64,000 nucleotides of DNA from Cellulosilyticum sp. I15G10I2 (GTDB taxonomy: Bacteria; Bacillota; Clostridia; Lachnospirales; Cellulosilyticaceae), in assembly GCF_900095725.1 (NCBI RefSeq), contig NZ_FMMP01000007.1, forward strand, positions 310,001-374,000, given 5' to 3'. The position numbers were made by a program, and so were the translations under genes. The stretch's first letter is position 1. Each line of letters starts with the position of its first letter. Below, one piece after another: positions 44,127-53,641 of the stretch. The notes under the pieces were generated by a model, which saw only the letters and a program-made list of their open reading frames with translations, had not been told where the DNA came from and did not search any database.

Positions 44127-45392
44127 TTATTTATTGCTAAGTTCTTCTTGTGACTGCTGTGCTGTAAAAGCAAAGTAATAATTACGTACTTGATTTGAAT
44201 GAATAAAACCCTTTTCTAAAAGTATGTTATTTATTTTGGGATATACTTCACCTAAAGCAGTTGTAATAATCTGTCCATCATCTTTTACCATATCCGCCAG
44301 ATCTATAAAAAATTGTTCCAGATCATCAAGTTTATTGGTTTCGCTTTCAACAACGATCACATCATACTGTCTGCTGCCAAAGTATTGTTTTACATTTTGA
44401 GCTGATGCATAAATGCACTCCCTACAAATCGTATAAAGATCTGTCATACTCTGTTCAGCTTCTGAAAGGTAAAAAAGCTCTGTATCCCAAACACCGTTTT
44501 TTCTAAATATATTTTTCATCTGCAGCAGTGTTGATGCACATGACTTACCTATACCAAGAATACGAACTGATCCCCCTTTAGTATAGTCTGCTATATTGAC
44601 AATATTAAAATCAATCATACAGGCATTCCACGAGTACAAGCCGAACTTTTTCTTAAATAACTCATTATTTCTAGCAGCAAGGTTATTCTTCGTATATTCC
44701 GCATTAAAAGTAACTGATCCAAAATGATGAACATAAGTATCCATTGCAAGAATCAATTTGTAGCCTGCCCGGCGTATACGAAAACTGATTGCATCATCAT
44801 CATAAGCCCCCGGGTTAAATGCTTCATCAAATCCGCCTATCGCTTTCTGCAGGTCGGTTCTAAAAAGACATGTATAAGTTACCAGTTTAAGTCTTTCTTC
44901 CCATAGATTTGGATTGCTCTTATTATACTTTCTAGCCATGTGCTGCATCTCATCCAGTGAGTTATAGGGCAGTACAACCTGCTGATTGTTAGACGAAGCA
45001 CCGCATACCGGAACTACCATACCGACTTTTACATCTGATTCCATACACGTTATCAGGTTACTCAGCCAATTACTTGTCACTACAATATCATTACTCAAGT
45101 TAAGCGTGTATTTGCCTTCTGCTATTTTAAAGCCGTAATTAATGGCTTTATCTACGCCGATATTCTCAGGAAAACTAATTTTCTTAGTATGAGTAAGGCT
45201 CTCAAAATACGCCTCTGTCCCATCCGTTGAACCATTATTAATGGTAATAAGCTCAAAATTTACATCTGATGTATACTTATATAAGCTTTCAATGCACATC
45301 TTCGTATAATTAAGGTGATTGTAGGCTAAAACTACAATACTTACAAGTGGTGTATGTACCTCACTTGTAATTAAACTTTTATGATCCATCAT
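44127..45392 (-). CDS. family 2 glycosyltransferase fused to a methyltransferase-like domain
   Basis: This 421-residue protein has an N-terminal GT-A domain: SIVVLAYNHLNYTKMCIESL, TINNGSTDGTEA, then the AEGKYTLNLSNDIVV metal-binding region and FDEAFNPGAYDDDAISFRIRRAG. The C-terminal part (about residues 270-410) looks like a degenerate SAM-methyltransferase Rossmann fold: VRILGIGKSCASTL and YDVIVVESETNKLDD, then DDGQIITT. The fusion suggests transfer of a sugar whose product is methylated, or a structural module. It is the last gene of the sugar cluster. GGGG precedes the ATG. Acceptor and donor sugars are unknown. Confidence 0.85.
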   Translation of the reverse strand: MMDHKSLITSEVHTPLVSIVVLAYNHLNYTKMCIESLYKYTSDVNFELITINNGSTDGTEAYFESLTHTKKISFPENIGVDKAINYGFKIAEGKYTLNLSNDIVVTSNWLSNLITCMESDVKVGMVVPVCGASSNNQQVVLPYNSLDEMQHMARKYNKSNPNLWEERLKLVTYTCLFRTDLQKAIGGFDEAFNPGAYDDDAISFRIRRAGYKLILAMDTYVHHFGSVTFNAEYTKNNLAARNNELFKKKFGLYSWNACMIDFNIVNIADYTKGGSVRILGIGKSCASTLLQMKNIFRKNGVWDTELFYLSEAEQSMTDLYTICRECIYASAQNVKQYFGSRQYDVIVVESETNKLDDLEQFFIDLADMVKDDGQIITTALGEVYPKINNILLEKGFIHSNQVRNYYFAFTAQQSQEELSNK

Positions 45393-45426
45393 ATCTTAAC
45401 CCCCTGATTAATTAATACCCCTGTGG

Positions 45427-46746
45427 TTAAATACCTTCTATAAAATGATCGATTCTTTCAACCATGTACGCTAACTTTTCTTGAGTCATCCCTGGATATA
45501 CGCCTATAAAAAACGTATGATGCAGTACTTTTTCTGTCTGCTCAAGACTTCCGCTTATACGATACTGTATATTGCGATAAGCCGGATGTTTTAATATATT
45601 GCCTGTAAAAAGCATCCGTGTTTCAATATGCTCATTTTCCAAATACATCACGATATCCTTTCGCGAAAAAGCGCTATCACTGCGCAAAGTGAGTGGCATC
45701 GCAAACCAGGAAGGATTAGATTTCGGAAGTGCCTTTGGCAATATAAAATAATTTTCATGTTTATTTAGTGCATGATAGAGTATGCTAAAGTTCTTTCTTC
45801 TAGCCTCGCCAAAACCCGGAAGTTTTTTTAACTGTTCAATCCCCATAGCACATTGAATATCAAGAGGTTTTAAATTATACCCTATATTACTGTAAACATA
45901 TTTATGATCATAACCATCAGGAAGCCCTTCAAATATGTGATCGAACCTGTGTCTGCACGCTCCATTTGGATTTTTCTCCCCAGTCTGACAGTAACAGGCT
46001 CTACCCCAATCGCGGATAGAAAGTGCCTGTCTATACAACCCCATATTATTTGTAAGCACAGCGCCACATTCTCCCATTGTCATATGATGGGCTGCATAAA
46101 AGCTATAGGTTGACATATCCCCAAATGTACCACAAAGTTTACCATCATAATAGGATCCCAGTGCATCGCAAGTATCTTCGATTACATAAAGCCCATGGGT
46201 TTTTGCAAAATCCATAATGACATCCATCTCAGCAGGATTTCCCAAAGTATGTGCGAACATTATGGCACGGGTCTTATCAGATAATGCCTGCTCAAGCTTA
46301 GAGGCATCGATATTATAAGTTCCCTCCTCCACATCTACAAAAACTGGCACAAGGCCATTTTGTAGAATAGGGTTAAGGGTTGTAGGAAATGTAAGGGCCG
46401 TAGTAATAACTTCATCTCCAGGCTTCATGGGCTGCGCTATATTCGGCGAGCATAAAGCACTTATAGCCACTAGGTTTGCTGAGGATCCTGAGTTGAGCAT
46501 CAGGCCATATCTCATACCCATATAAGCAGAAAAATCTTTTATAAACGCATTGCCCTTTTCCCCTAAGGTAAGCCAAAAATCTAATACGCTATCTACCATT
46601 GCTTGCATTTCCTTCTCATCGAATACACGACCAGCATAGTTTACCTTGGATGTTCCCGGAATAAATACCTCTTTTTGTTTACGAAGTTCATAAATTTCTT
46701 TTGTACGCTCAATAATCTCTGCTCTAAGCTGTTGTTCCGACTTCAT
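45427..46746 (-). CDS. rfbH: CDP-4-keto-6-deoxyglucose 3-dehydratase, RfbH/DdhC (E1) family
   Basis: This 439-residue enzyme belongs to the DegT/DnrJ aminotransferase fold but matches the E1/RfbH branch. E1 uses PMP and a [2Fe-2S] cluster to remove the C3 hydroxyl of CDP-4-keto-6-deoxyglucose. The usual PLP lysine is replaced by histidine in SFYAAHHMTMGE, as in known E1 enzymes. The cluster cysteines lie in RACYCQTGEKNPNGACRH. The N-terminal YELRKQKEVFIPGTSKVNYAGRVF (split at residue 32) is also typical. GAGGTGAG precedes the ATG. The E3 reductase partner (RfbI/DdhD) is not encoded in this window. Confidence 0.92.
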   Translation of the reverse strand: MKSEQQLRAEIIERTKEIYELRKQKEVFIPGTSKVNYAGRVFDEKEMQAMVDSVLDFWLTLGEKGNAFIKDFSAYMGMRYGLMLNSGSSANLVAISALCSPNIAQPMKPGDEVITTALTFPTTLNPILQNGLVPVFVDVEEGTYNIDASKLEQALSDKTRAIMFAHTLGNPAEMDVIMDFAKTHGLYVIEDTCDALGSYYDGKLCGTFGDMSTYSFYAAHHMTMGECGAVLTNNMGLYRQALSIRDWGRACYCQTGEKNPNGACRHRFDHIFEGLPDGYDHKYVYSNIGYNLKPLDIQCAMGIEQLKKLPGFGEARRKNFSILYHALNKHENYFILPKALPKSNPSWFAMPLTLRSDSAFSRKDIVMYLENEHIETRMLFTGNILKHPAYRNIQYRISGSLEQTEKVLHHTFFIGVYPGMTQEKLAYMVERIDHFIEGI

Positions 46747-46772
46747 GCCTTTCTCACCTCACTCATTCACTC

Positions 46773-47873
46773 TTAAAGAAAACTTAGCAAACTTTTGCAT
46801 ACAAAATCTACGTCTTCTTCTGTCATATTCGCAGCAGAAGGCAGGGAGATACCTCGCTCTTCTACCATCCTGGCAACAGGATTTTCGAACCTCTGCTCAA
46901 ATTCAGGAAAACGACTCATCTGAGGAAAGCCCGGTCTTGCATGAATATTTAAAGCCTTTAATTTATCTAAAATACTATCTCTTTGATTTTTAGAATATCC
47001 TTCAAGAAGCAGAGAAGGATAACAATAATTGCTCATATATCCCTCTTTTTCTTTTATCATTTTAATACCTTTTATAGTTTTAAGTTGATTATAATAAAAA
47101 CTAAATAGCTGCCTTTTTTTATCTAGAAGTTCATCTACCCTTTCAATTTGTGCCAGTGCGAGAGAAGCCGTAATATTATTCATAGTATACTGATAACCAA
47201 GCTTATCTGACCAAAAAGCGGCTTGACTGTCCGTTCTTCCCATAGATGATAGCAGCTTCGCTTTTTCATAAAGTGTTTCGTTATCTGTTAACAAGATGCC
47301 TCCTTCTCCGCTTACAGTCATCTTACCGCCTTGAAAACTAAAACATGAAAGATCACCAAATGAACCCACACGTCTGCCCTTATATTGTGCGGCAATAGAA
47401 GGGGCCGCATCTTCAATAACGTAAAGGCCATATTCCTGTGCAATTTTAAGGATTTCTTCCATGTCGGCAGGGTGTCCAAAGGTATGAACAAGCATAATGG
47501 CCTTTGTCTTTGATGTAATAGCTTTTCTGATACAACTTGGGTCAATCGTCCAAGTATCCGGATCAATATCTACAAAAACACATTTTGCTCCTGTATACTT
47601 AATCGCATAAGCTGTAGCAACCCAGCTAAAATCCGTAACAATCACCTCATCTTGATCACATAAACCTAAAGATGCAGCTGCGAGATGCAAAGCTACGGTA
47701 CAGCAATGGGTTGCAATAGCATATCTTACGCCTATATAATCTGCAAAGGTTTTTTCAAGTTTTTTAACATAGTTATCATAGTTTTCATACCATCCATTCC
47801 AAACTGCATCAAGCACGTAAGATGCCTCTTTTTCAGTAATAGATGGTCCTGCAAAGCTGATTTTTTTATTCAA
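46773..47873 (-). CDS. DegT/DnrJ/EryC1 sugar aminotransferase (perosamine-synthase-like)
   Basis: This 366-residue PLP enzyme transfers an amino group to a nucleotide-linked keto sugar. The PLP lysine is in SFQGGKMTVSGEGG, and DAAPSIAAQYKGRRVGSFGD and the ISFAGPSITEKEASYV N-terminus are family markers. It resembles GDP-perosamine synthase more than RfbH, since the lysine is kept. The start codon is TTG with GGGGGG upstream. It lies directly before rfbH on the same strand. The keto substrate is most likely a CDP-linked 4-keto sugar, inferred from context. Confidence 0.9.
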   Translation of the reverse strand: MNKKISFAGPSITEKEASYVLDAVWNGWYENYDNYVKKLEKTFADYIGVRYAIATHCCTVALHLAAASLGLCDQDEVIVTDFSWVATAYAIKYTGAKCVFVDIDPDTWTIDPSCIRKAITSKTKAIMLVHTFGHPADMEEILKIAQEYGLYVIEDAAPSIAAQYKGRRVGSFGDLSCFSFQGGKMTVSGEGGILLTDNETLYEKAKLLSSMGRTDSQAAFWSDKLGYQYTMNNITASLALAQIERVDELLDKKRQLFSFYYNQLKTIKGIKMIKEKEGYMSNYCYPSLLLEGYSKNQRDSILDKLKALNIHARPGFPQMSRFPEFEQRFENPVARMVEERGISLPSAANMTEEDVDFVCKSLLSFL

Positions 47874-47922
47874 AAGATTTCCCCCCTGACTAGTGATTAC
47901 ATGACACTTTTGCAGTGTTATG

Positions 47923-49086
47923 TTATTTTAACTTAAGCCTTTGTAGTCTCTCACAGGCCTCTTCCAGCACCTTATCCTCTTTTGCAAAACAAAGTCTAAT
48001 AAGATTATTTCCGCCTTCATCATGATAAAAGGCACTGCCAGGTACAACAGCCACACCGGTTTTTTCAAGCAGATACATTGCTTTCTCTTTACTGCTTGTT
48101 CCAGGTATCGCACTTACATCTGCTAAAACATAATAAGCGCCCTGGGGTATATAAGGCATAATAGAAGCTTCTTTGAGGGCACTGCATATCAGATTTCTTT
48201 TGTGCTCATATTGCTTACTTAATGAAGTATAAAAACTGTCTGGTAATGTGATGATGGCCTTACTTACTCCAGCCTGTAAGGGTGCAGGTGCACATACGTA
48301 CACCAGATCACTGGCACAGCCTATGGGGTTTGCAAGACTTTCATGACACGCGCTGTAACCAATACGCCATCCAGTAATACTAAAGGTCTTAGAATACCCA
48401 GAGATTGTAATAACCCGGTCCTTGATAGATGAAAGAGAGCCAGGGCTAATATGTTGCATACCATCATACACAATATACTCATAAATTTCATCTGTAAAGA
48501 TGAGAAGATCATGCCGGATACATATCTCTGCTAGCTGATTAATCTCTTCTTGCGAGAATATTTTTCCCGATGGGTTTGAAGGTGTATTAATAACAATTCC
48601 CCGTGTCCGTTTGGTAATCAAACTTTCAACTGCTTCTGGATCAAAATGCCAATCTGGCGGCGTTAGCTTCGCATAAACAGGTACGATATCCAGTGCCAGC
48701 ATAGTATATTCATGGTAACCATAATAAGGCTCAAAAAGGATCATCTCGTCGCCAGGATTTAAAAGTGCAAGACATGCACAGTAGAAAGCACCTGTCGATC
48801 CCGATGTAATAACGATGTCAGTATCAGGTTGAGTCTGTATCCCGTTATAATTTAAAAGCTTGTAAGCTACCGCATCTCTAAGCTCTGTAATACCATCAAA
48901 TCTTGTATAATGATTCTCTCCCTTTTGAATAGCATCTTTTGCTGCGTCCGCAAGTATAGGTGGCAGCGGCATATCACAAATGCCTTGAGATAAATTAATA
49001 CCACCGCTTTTTTCACACTCTATAGCCATAATTCTTATTTCTGAACGTGTAAGATTTTGCACTCTATTACTTATTATATTTTTCAA
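47923..49086 (-). CDS. class I/II PLP aminotransferase (AspC-like)
   Basis: This 387-residue aminotransferase has the fold type I layout. Markers are IVITSGSTGAFYCACLALLNPGDE, INTPSNPSGKIFSQEEI, FTDEIYEYIVYDG and the PLP lysine in SGYSKTFSITGWRIGY, with the C-terminal RLCFAKED. The start is TTG with GGGAGG upstream. The likely amino donors and acceptors are common amino acids, but inside the sugar cluster it might prepare an amino-acid decoration for the glycan. Substrate unknown. Confidence 0.9.
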   Translation of the reverse strand: MKNIISNRVQNLTRSEIRIMAIECEKSGGINLSQGICDMPLPPILADAAKDAIQKGENHYTRFDGITELRDAVAYKLLNYNGIQTQPDTDIVITSGSTGAFYCACLALLNPGDEMILFEPYYGYHEYTMLALDIVPVYAKLTPPDWHFDPEAVESLITKRTRGIVINTPSNPSGKIFSQEEINQLAEICIRHDLLIFTDEIYEYIVYDGMQHISPGSLSSIKDRVITISGYSKTFSITGWRIGYSACHESLANPIGCASDLVYVCAPAPLQAGVSKAIITLPDSFYTSLSKQYEHKRNLICSALKEASIMPYIPQGAYYVLADVSAIPGTSSKEKAMYLLEKTGVAVVPGSAFYHDEGGNNLIRLCFAKEDKVLEEACERLQRLKLK

Positions 49087-49112
49087 AAAAAGCTTCCTCC
49101 CTCTTTTCTTTA

Positions 49113-49730
49113 TTAGCTATCAGACTGAAGCCGCATCACTGTATAAGTTTTGCTTGACCCTTGCCCCACCGGATGGTTTTCCGCCTCAATATAAAAGTTA
49201 TTTCTTTTATAGAATGCAACGGCCCTTGTATTATCTGAAAAGACACGAAGACGAATAATAAGAAGTTTTAAATCTTTAAGTCCCCAACTAGTTAATGCAC
49301 CTAGGGCAAATGTCATCATACCTGGATGCACTGATTTTTCACCTCTTAATACCGCATCTACTTCACAACTCTGTTCTTCATAATTAAAAGATGAATATCC
49401 GATATGCCCAACTTTTTCACCATCTACCGTAACAATAAGAAAAAGTATCCTATCATCTCGTTGAATAATCAGCTCATCCAACCATTTCTCAGTCCCCTGG
49501 GAAGTTGCTGTAAATTGGTCTGCTGACATAGATGGATTTTCATTGCGCCATCTGGCCAGAAGCTTGCCGCATACGGGCATCACAATGCGGTATGCCTTTA
49601 TAACAGGTACAAGATAACCACAAAGTGTATCTTGCTGATTATAAATAGGCACACATTTTAGCAAGTCTCCTTTATCTTTACATTTAAAACTATCAAATAT
49701 CTTTTTTATAAATAACTGATAATCATTCAG
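49113..49730 (-). CDS. GNAT-family N-acetyltransferase with probable CTG start
   Basis: The GNAT fold covers about residues 75-190: VGHIGYSSFNYEEQSCEVD, then RVFSDNTRAVAFYKRNNFY. From the usual starts the first is TTG at 49664, whose upstream GGAGA is only one base away. The frame is open further. CTG at 49730 sits seven bases after AAGGGGG, as good a site as those of its neighbours, and would add 22 residues (LNDYQLFIKKIFDSFK...). I therefore prefer CTG, giving 205 residues. It likely acetylates the amino group added by the aminotransferases; that is inference from context. Confidence 0.78.
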   Translation of the reverse strand: MNDYQLFIKKIFDSFKCKDKGDLLKCVPIYNQQDTLCGYLVPVIKAYRIVMPVCGKLLARWRNENPSMSADQFTATSQGTEKWLDELIIQRDDRILFLIVTVDGEKVGHIGYSSFNYEEQSCEVDAVLRGEKSVHPGMMTFALGALTSWGLKDLKLLIIRLRVFSDNTRAVAFYKRNNFYIEAENHPVGQGSSKTYTVMRLQSDS

Positions 49731-49752
49731 ATGATTTCCCCCTTACTTAATA

Positions 49753-51498
49753 TCATTTTTCAATACCTATTTCATTATAAGCCGGTTCTATAATCATATT
49801 TTCCAAGAATTCCTCACGGCTAAGAAGTGGTTCCTGCTCCTCTATTGGACGATTGAGTGCAAGTTTAGGATAGACATAGGTTTTTTTGGGCAGTACAATT
49901 TCTATAACCATAGGTTCGTTATTGTGTAAGATCTCTTCTAATGTATCAAAATCATTACTCTTTTCCAGCCTGGCACTCTTAATACCATACGCATTGGCCA
50001 GCTTACAAAAATCCGGCACCTCATAATCCGTAACAGTTGCACAATAACGCCCCTCAAAATACATCTCCTGAAAGTGTCTGATCATCCCTAGGCTCTCATT
50101 ATTCATAATTATTATCTTAATAGGTATTCGATTTCTCTTAATAAGTGCGAGTTCCTGTATATTCATCTGTATGCCGCCATCACCTGCAAAGGCAAATACA
50201 CTGCCACAAACACCGCTATAATACGCACCTATGGCACAAGGCAGCGAAAATCCCATAGCCCCCATTCCTCCTGAGGTTAAAAGGCGCTGTCCGTTCTTTA
50301 GACATAGTGATTGTGCAGCCCACATCTGATTCTGTCCTACATCTAAACAGATGATATCGCTTGGCCTTAGGCTTTTTGAAATATATGCCATAACATAATT
50401 GGGATCTTTGAAATTTTCTTGCAAAAATGTAGGATATTTTCTTTTATATTCTTTAGTTTTTTCTAGCCATTTCCCTCTTGAAATACAAATACGCTCTATG
50501 CTTTCGTAAAGTTTTTCAACAAATACACGAAGCTCTGCTTTTATACTAACTTCATCATGCTTAATCTTTTTATCTAATTCACCAGGATCGATATCCACCC
50601 TTATAAGCTTTGCACCTCTTGCAAAATTTTCTGGCTTTGTGCCAGTCTGTCTTGTATCAAGCCTTGTTCCTAAGGCAATAATAAGGTCACTATTTGCAAT
50701 TGTGAAATTAGCACTTCTGTTTCCGTATGCACCAATCATACCAATATAATTTTCATGGTTGTTATCGACTGTGTCTCTTCCCATGAGTGAGCTTACAACT
50801 GGTATTTTAAGTTTGCTTACCACTTGATTTAACACCTCAGATGCGTTGGATATTCTCACGCCTCCCCCTACTAGTATTACCGGTCGCTTAGAACTATTAA
50901 GATATTGTATGACTGTTTCAAAATCAAAATCCAAGTCATAACAATCCTTTTGCTCAAAGCCATGTAATGTTTCTTCTAAAACATCAGCACACTGAATATT
51001 CATAGGAATATCCAGCAGTACGGGACCTTTTCTTCCGACATTTGCAGTATATACAGCCTTTTCTAATTCATATCTTATAGATTGAGGATCTGTTATACGT
51101 ACAGCATATTTTGTGATGGGCATAGCGATACTTACAATATCGGTTTCCTGAAAGCCCAGCTGCCTTATTGCTAAATCATTTTTATATTCATAGGTATTGA
51201 CTTGACCTGTTAAATAAAGACAGGGAACAGAATCAAAGTAGGCACTGCCAACACCTGTAATAAGATTGGTTGCCCCTGGCCCACTTGTAGCTACGGCTAC
51301 TCCTATGCTATTTTTTATGCGTGCATACCCTTCTGCTGCAAAGGCTGCCGCTTGTTCATGATACGTGCTTATAAACTTAATCTGCTTGTATTTATATAGG
51401 GAATCGACCAAATGTGTAACGGCTCCACCCTGATAACCAAAAACGTGGGTACAACCGTTTTTAATCAGAAACTCTGCAATATAATCCGATAATTTCAT
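49753..51498 (-). CDS. thiamine-diphosphate enzyme, acetolactate-synthase-like (YerE-type candidate)
   Basis: This 581-residue ThDP enzyme has all three usual domains. The catalytic glutamate is in ISTYHEQAAAFAAEGYAR, and the cofactor motif is FAGDGGIQMNIQELALIKRN followed by NN. FAD-domain residues lie in the middle. Acetolactate synthase-like enzymes in sugar clusters include YerE, which adds a two-carbon unit from pyruvate to C4 of CDP-3,6-dideoxy-4-keto-glucose in yersiniose synthesis. The gene sits between CDP-glucose dehydratase and rfbH-type genes, so a YerE-like role is the best guess. A housekeeping acetolactate synthase is less likely without ilvN or ilvC nearby. Confidence 0.82.
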   Translation of the reverse strand: MKLSDYIAEFLIKNGCTHVFGYQGGAVTHLVDSLYKYKQIKFISTYHEQAAAFAAEGYARIKNSIGVAVATSGPGATNLITGVGSAYFDSVPCLYLTGQVNTYEYKNDLAIRQLGFQETDIVSIAMPITKYAVRITDPQSIRYELEKAVYTANVGRKGPVLLDIPMNIQCADVLEETLHGFEQKDCYDLDFDFETVIQYLNSSKRPVILVGGGVRISNASEVLNQVVSKLKIPVVSSLMGRDTVDNNHENYIGMIGAYGNRSANFTIANSDLIIALGTRLDTRQTGTKPENFARGAKLIRVDIDPGELDKKIKHDEVSIKAELRVFVEKLYESIERICISRGKWLEKTKEYKRKYPTFLQENFKDPNYVMAYISKSLRPSDIICLDVGQNQMWAAQSLCLKNGQRLLTSGGMGAMGFSLPCAIGAYYSGVCGSVFAFAGDGGIQMNIQELALIKRNRIPIKIIIMNNESLGMIRHFQEMYFEGRYCATVTDYEVPDFCKLANAYGIKSARLEKSNDFDTLEEILHNNEPMVIEIVLPKKTYVYPKLALNRPIEEQEPLLSREEFLENMIIEPAYNEIGIEK

Positions 51499-51545
51499 AA
51501 CCTGCGCCAGCCTTTCTTAATAATTTATAACTTATTTCCTGTATT

Positions 51546-52649
51546 TTATAGAGAGCCTCTTAAGCAATAATCTGCTATCTGCCTTTCACAAAGGCTAAAA
51601 ACATCCTCACTCTCATAAGATTTATACCAATGTAGCGTCTGTTCTATTGCCTCGTATAAGGTAAGCTTTGGCCTAAACCCAATAAGTGTCTTAGACTTAG
51701 TACAGTCAAGATTTAATAAGCCTGCCTCATGCACAGCTTGAGGGTCTGATATATCCTCCCAGCTTCCATCTCCCCAAAGTTTAATGACCAAACTAACAAT
51801 TTCACTGACAGGTACAACAGAGTTAAAATCTGGACCAAAATTCCACGCTCCGCTGTATTTATCTGCATCCTGCATCATCTTTGATGCAATAAGCAGATAG
51901 CCATATAAAGGTTCTAATACAAACTGCCATGGTCTTACAGCATGGGGCTTTCTAATGGGTATAGCTTTTTTGCTTTTAAGTGCTCTGATACAGTCAGGAA
52001 TAATCCGGTCTGGCGACCAGTCTCCCCCGCCTATCACATTCCCTGCTCTTACTGATGAAATAGCTTTTTTATATAATGTATTAGTATCTGATAGTATAAA
52101 AGATCTTCTGTATGCATGGGTGATGATCTCAGCGCAGCCTTTACTGGCACTATAGGGATCAAAACCGCCTAATGCATCATCTTCACGATATCCCCAAATC
52201 TGATCTTTATTTTCATAACACTTATCAGAAGTAATCATTACACCTGCTTTAACATCATCTGACAGCCTTATATTTTCAAGTATATTAGCTGTTCCTATAA
52301 TATTAGTTTCTAGCGTTTCGATAGGCTTTTTATAAGAAAGAGAAACAATAGGCTGTGCAGCAAGGTGAAAGACAATCTCAGGTTTATAAAACTCAAATAC
52401 TTCTCGTAGCTTCTTTTTGTTACAAATATCTCCTCGTATATCAATCATTTTATCTTTCATTTTACATAATACAAAATTATCAAGATTCGATGCAGGATCA
52501 AGTGCATATCCTATTACTTTGGCACCCATTAAATAAAGCCACACAGAAAGCCACGAGCCTTTAAACCCTGTATGACCTGTTACAAGAACCCGTTTACCAT
52601 AAAATATACTATTAAAGGATTTTGAAAAATCTACTCCCAAACTTTCCAT
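51546..52649 (-). CDS. rfbG: CDP-glucose 4,6-dehydratase
   Basis: This 367-residue extended short-chain dehydrogenase makes CDP-4-keto-6-deoxyglucose. Start at 52649 is chosen because AAGGAGAGG lies four bases before this ATG; the upstream GTG is inside that site. The NAD motif is VTGHTGFKGSWLSVWL, and the catalytic Tyr and Lys are in YSASKGCAEI. The family motif RAGNVIGGGDWSPDRIIPD is present. Its start overlaps the cytidylyltransferase end by 19 bases, so the two first steps of the pathway are coupled. Confidence 0.96.
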   Translation of the reverse strand: MESLGVDFSKSFNSIFYGKRVLVTGHTGFKGSWLSVWLYLMGAKVIGYALDPASNLDNFVLCKMKDKMIDIRGDICNKKKLREVFEFYKPEIVFHLAAQPIVSLSYKKPIETLETNIIGTANILENIRLSDDVKAGVMITSDKCYENKDQIWGYREDDALGGFDPYSASKGCAEIITHAYRRSFILSDTNTLYKKAISSVRAGNVIGGGDWSPDRIIPDCIRALKSKKAIPIRKPHAVRPWQFVLEPLYGYLLIASKMMQDADKYSGAWNFGPDFNSVVPVSEIVSLVIKLWGDGSWEDISDPQAVHEAGLLNLDCTKSKTLIGFRPKLTLYEAIEQTLHWYKSYESEDVFSLCERQIADYCLRGSL

Positions 52650-53401
52650 GCAGCCTCTCCTTTTTTCCACAGTTTATTAACTCTTTCACTATCTTTACAA
52701 GTATCAATTGCCGTCCAAAAACCATCATGTTTAAAAATAGATATTTCTGAATCAAGGGCAAGCTTATGAAGCGGCTCTTGTTCAAATGCACAATCGGTAT
52801 CAGGTATATAGTCAAACACTTTTTTATTTAAAACCATATAGCCTGCATTAATACAGTCTTCTAATACTGGTTTTTCTCTAAAAGCAGTTACTACACCGTT
52901 ATGTGTTTGAAATACACCAAAAGGTGACGTAGGATTAACTCCGGTAAGCGTTGCAATTTTACCCTTTTGTTTATGAGTTTCATAGAGTTTGAGTATATTT
53001 ACATTGCTAAGCCCATCCCCGTAAGTCAGCATAAAATCATCCGTATCAATGTATTTCTGAACTTGTTTAATACGCCTGCCGGTTTGTTCTTCCGCCCCAG
53101 TATCAATGATTGTAACATTCCATATCTCGTCATTTTTCGTATGAAATTTCACATTAGGGTGTGTCCCTGTAGTAATTGAAATATCATTGTTCAGCCAGCA
53201 CATTTCAATAAAATATCTTTTGAGCATATCTCCTTTGTATCCTGCACATAATATGAAGTCACGAAAACCGTAATAAGAGTAGGTTTTCATAATATGCCAA
53301 ATAATCGGTCTTTCACCAATAAGTACCATTGGTTTTGGACGAAATTCAGTCTCTTCACGCATACGAGTGCCTTTTCCACCGCAAAAAATAACTGTCTTCA
53401 T
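52631..53401 (-). CDS. rfbF: glucose-1-phosphate cytidylyltransferase
   Basis: This 256-residue nucleotidyltransferase joins CTP and glucose-1-phosphate to give CDP-glucose. The N-terminal signature is FCGGKGTRM, then RPKPMVLIGERPIIWHIMK. FMLTYGDGLSNVN holds a metal-binding aspartate. Length and motifs match RfbF closely. It is the first gene of the sugar cluster. No strong ribosome binding site precedes the ATG (weak GGTG), and the leader to 53602 has no other feature. Confidence 0.96.
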   Translation of the reverse strand: MKTVIFCGGKGTRMREETEFRPKPMVLIGERPIIWHIMKTYSYYGFRDFILCAGYKGDMLKRYFIEMCWLNNDISITTGTHPNVKFHTKNDEIWNVTIIDTGAEEQTGRRIKQVQKYIDTDDFMLTYGDGLSNVNILKLYETHKQKGKIATLTGVNPTSPFGVFQTHNGVVTAFREKPVLEDCINAGYMVLNKKVFDYIPDTDCAFEQEPLHKLALDSEISIFKHDGFWTAIDTCKDSERVNKLWKKGEAAWKVWE

Positions 53402-53593
53402 GGCAACAGCACCAACTTTCTTCTAGAATATTCAATGAATAAAACACTATTAAGTCTTATATACTATATGCTGTCTAAAGCCTACTTGTTAATATTTTCA
53501 TCTTTTCTAAAAGAAGCATATTTCTTCCAGTTCTTTACTTGCACCGTAAAACCTATCTATTGATTCTTCTATAGTTCAATAAACGCTATTTTT

Positions 53594-53638
53594 AAGCAAA
53601 AAAATAAGAGCCCGCCATCTTTTGGCGAGTCTCTTATT
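53594..53638 (-). terminator. terminator of the tRNA-Ser/tRNA-Ala transcript
   Basis: On the minus strand AATAAGAGACTCGCCA pairs with TGGCGGGCTCTTATT (small bulge), followed by TTTTTTT. Confidence 0.87.
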
Positions 53639-53641
53639 GCG

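Noticed and set aside
49753-51498. Housekeeping acetolactate synthase large subunit
   Set aside because: There is no ilvN or ilvC next to it and it lies inside the deoxysugar operon; a YerE-like role is preferred, but not proven.
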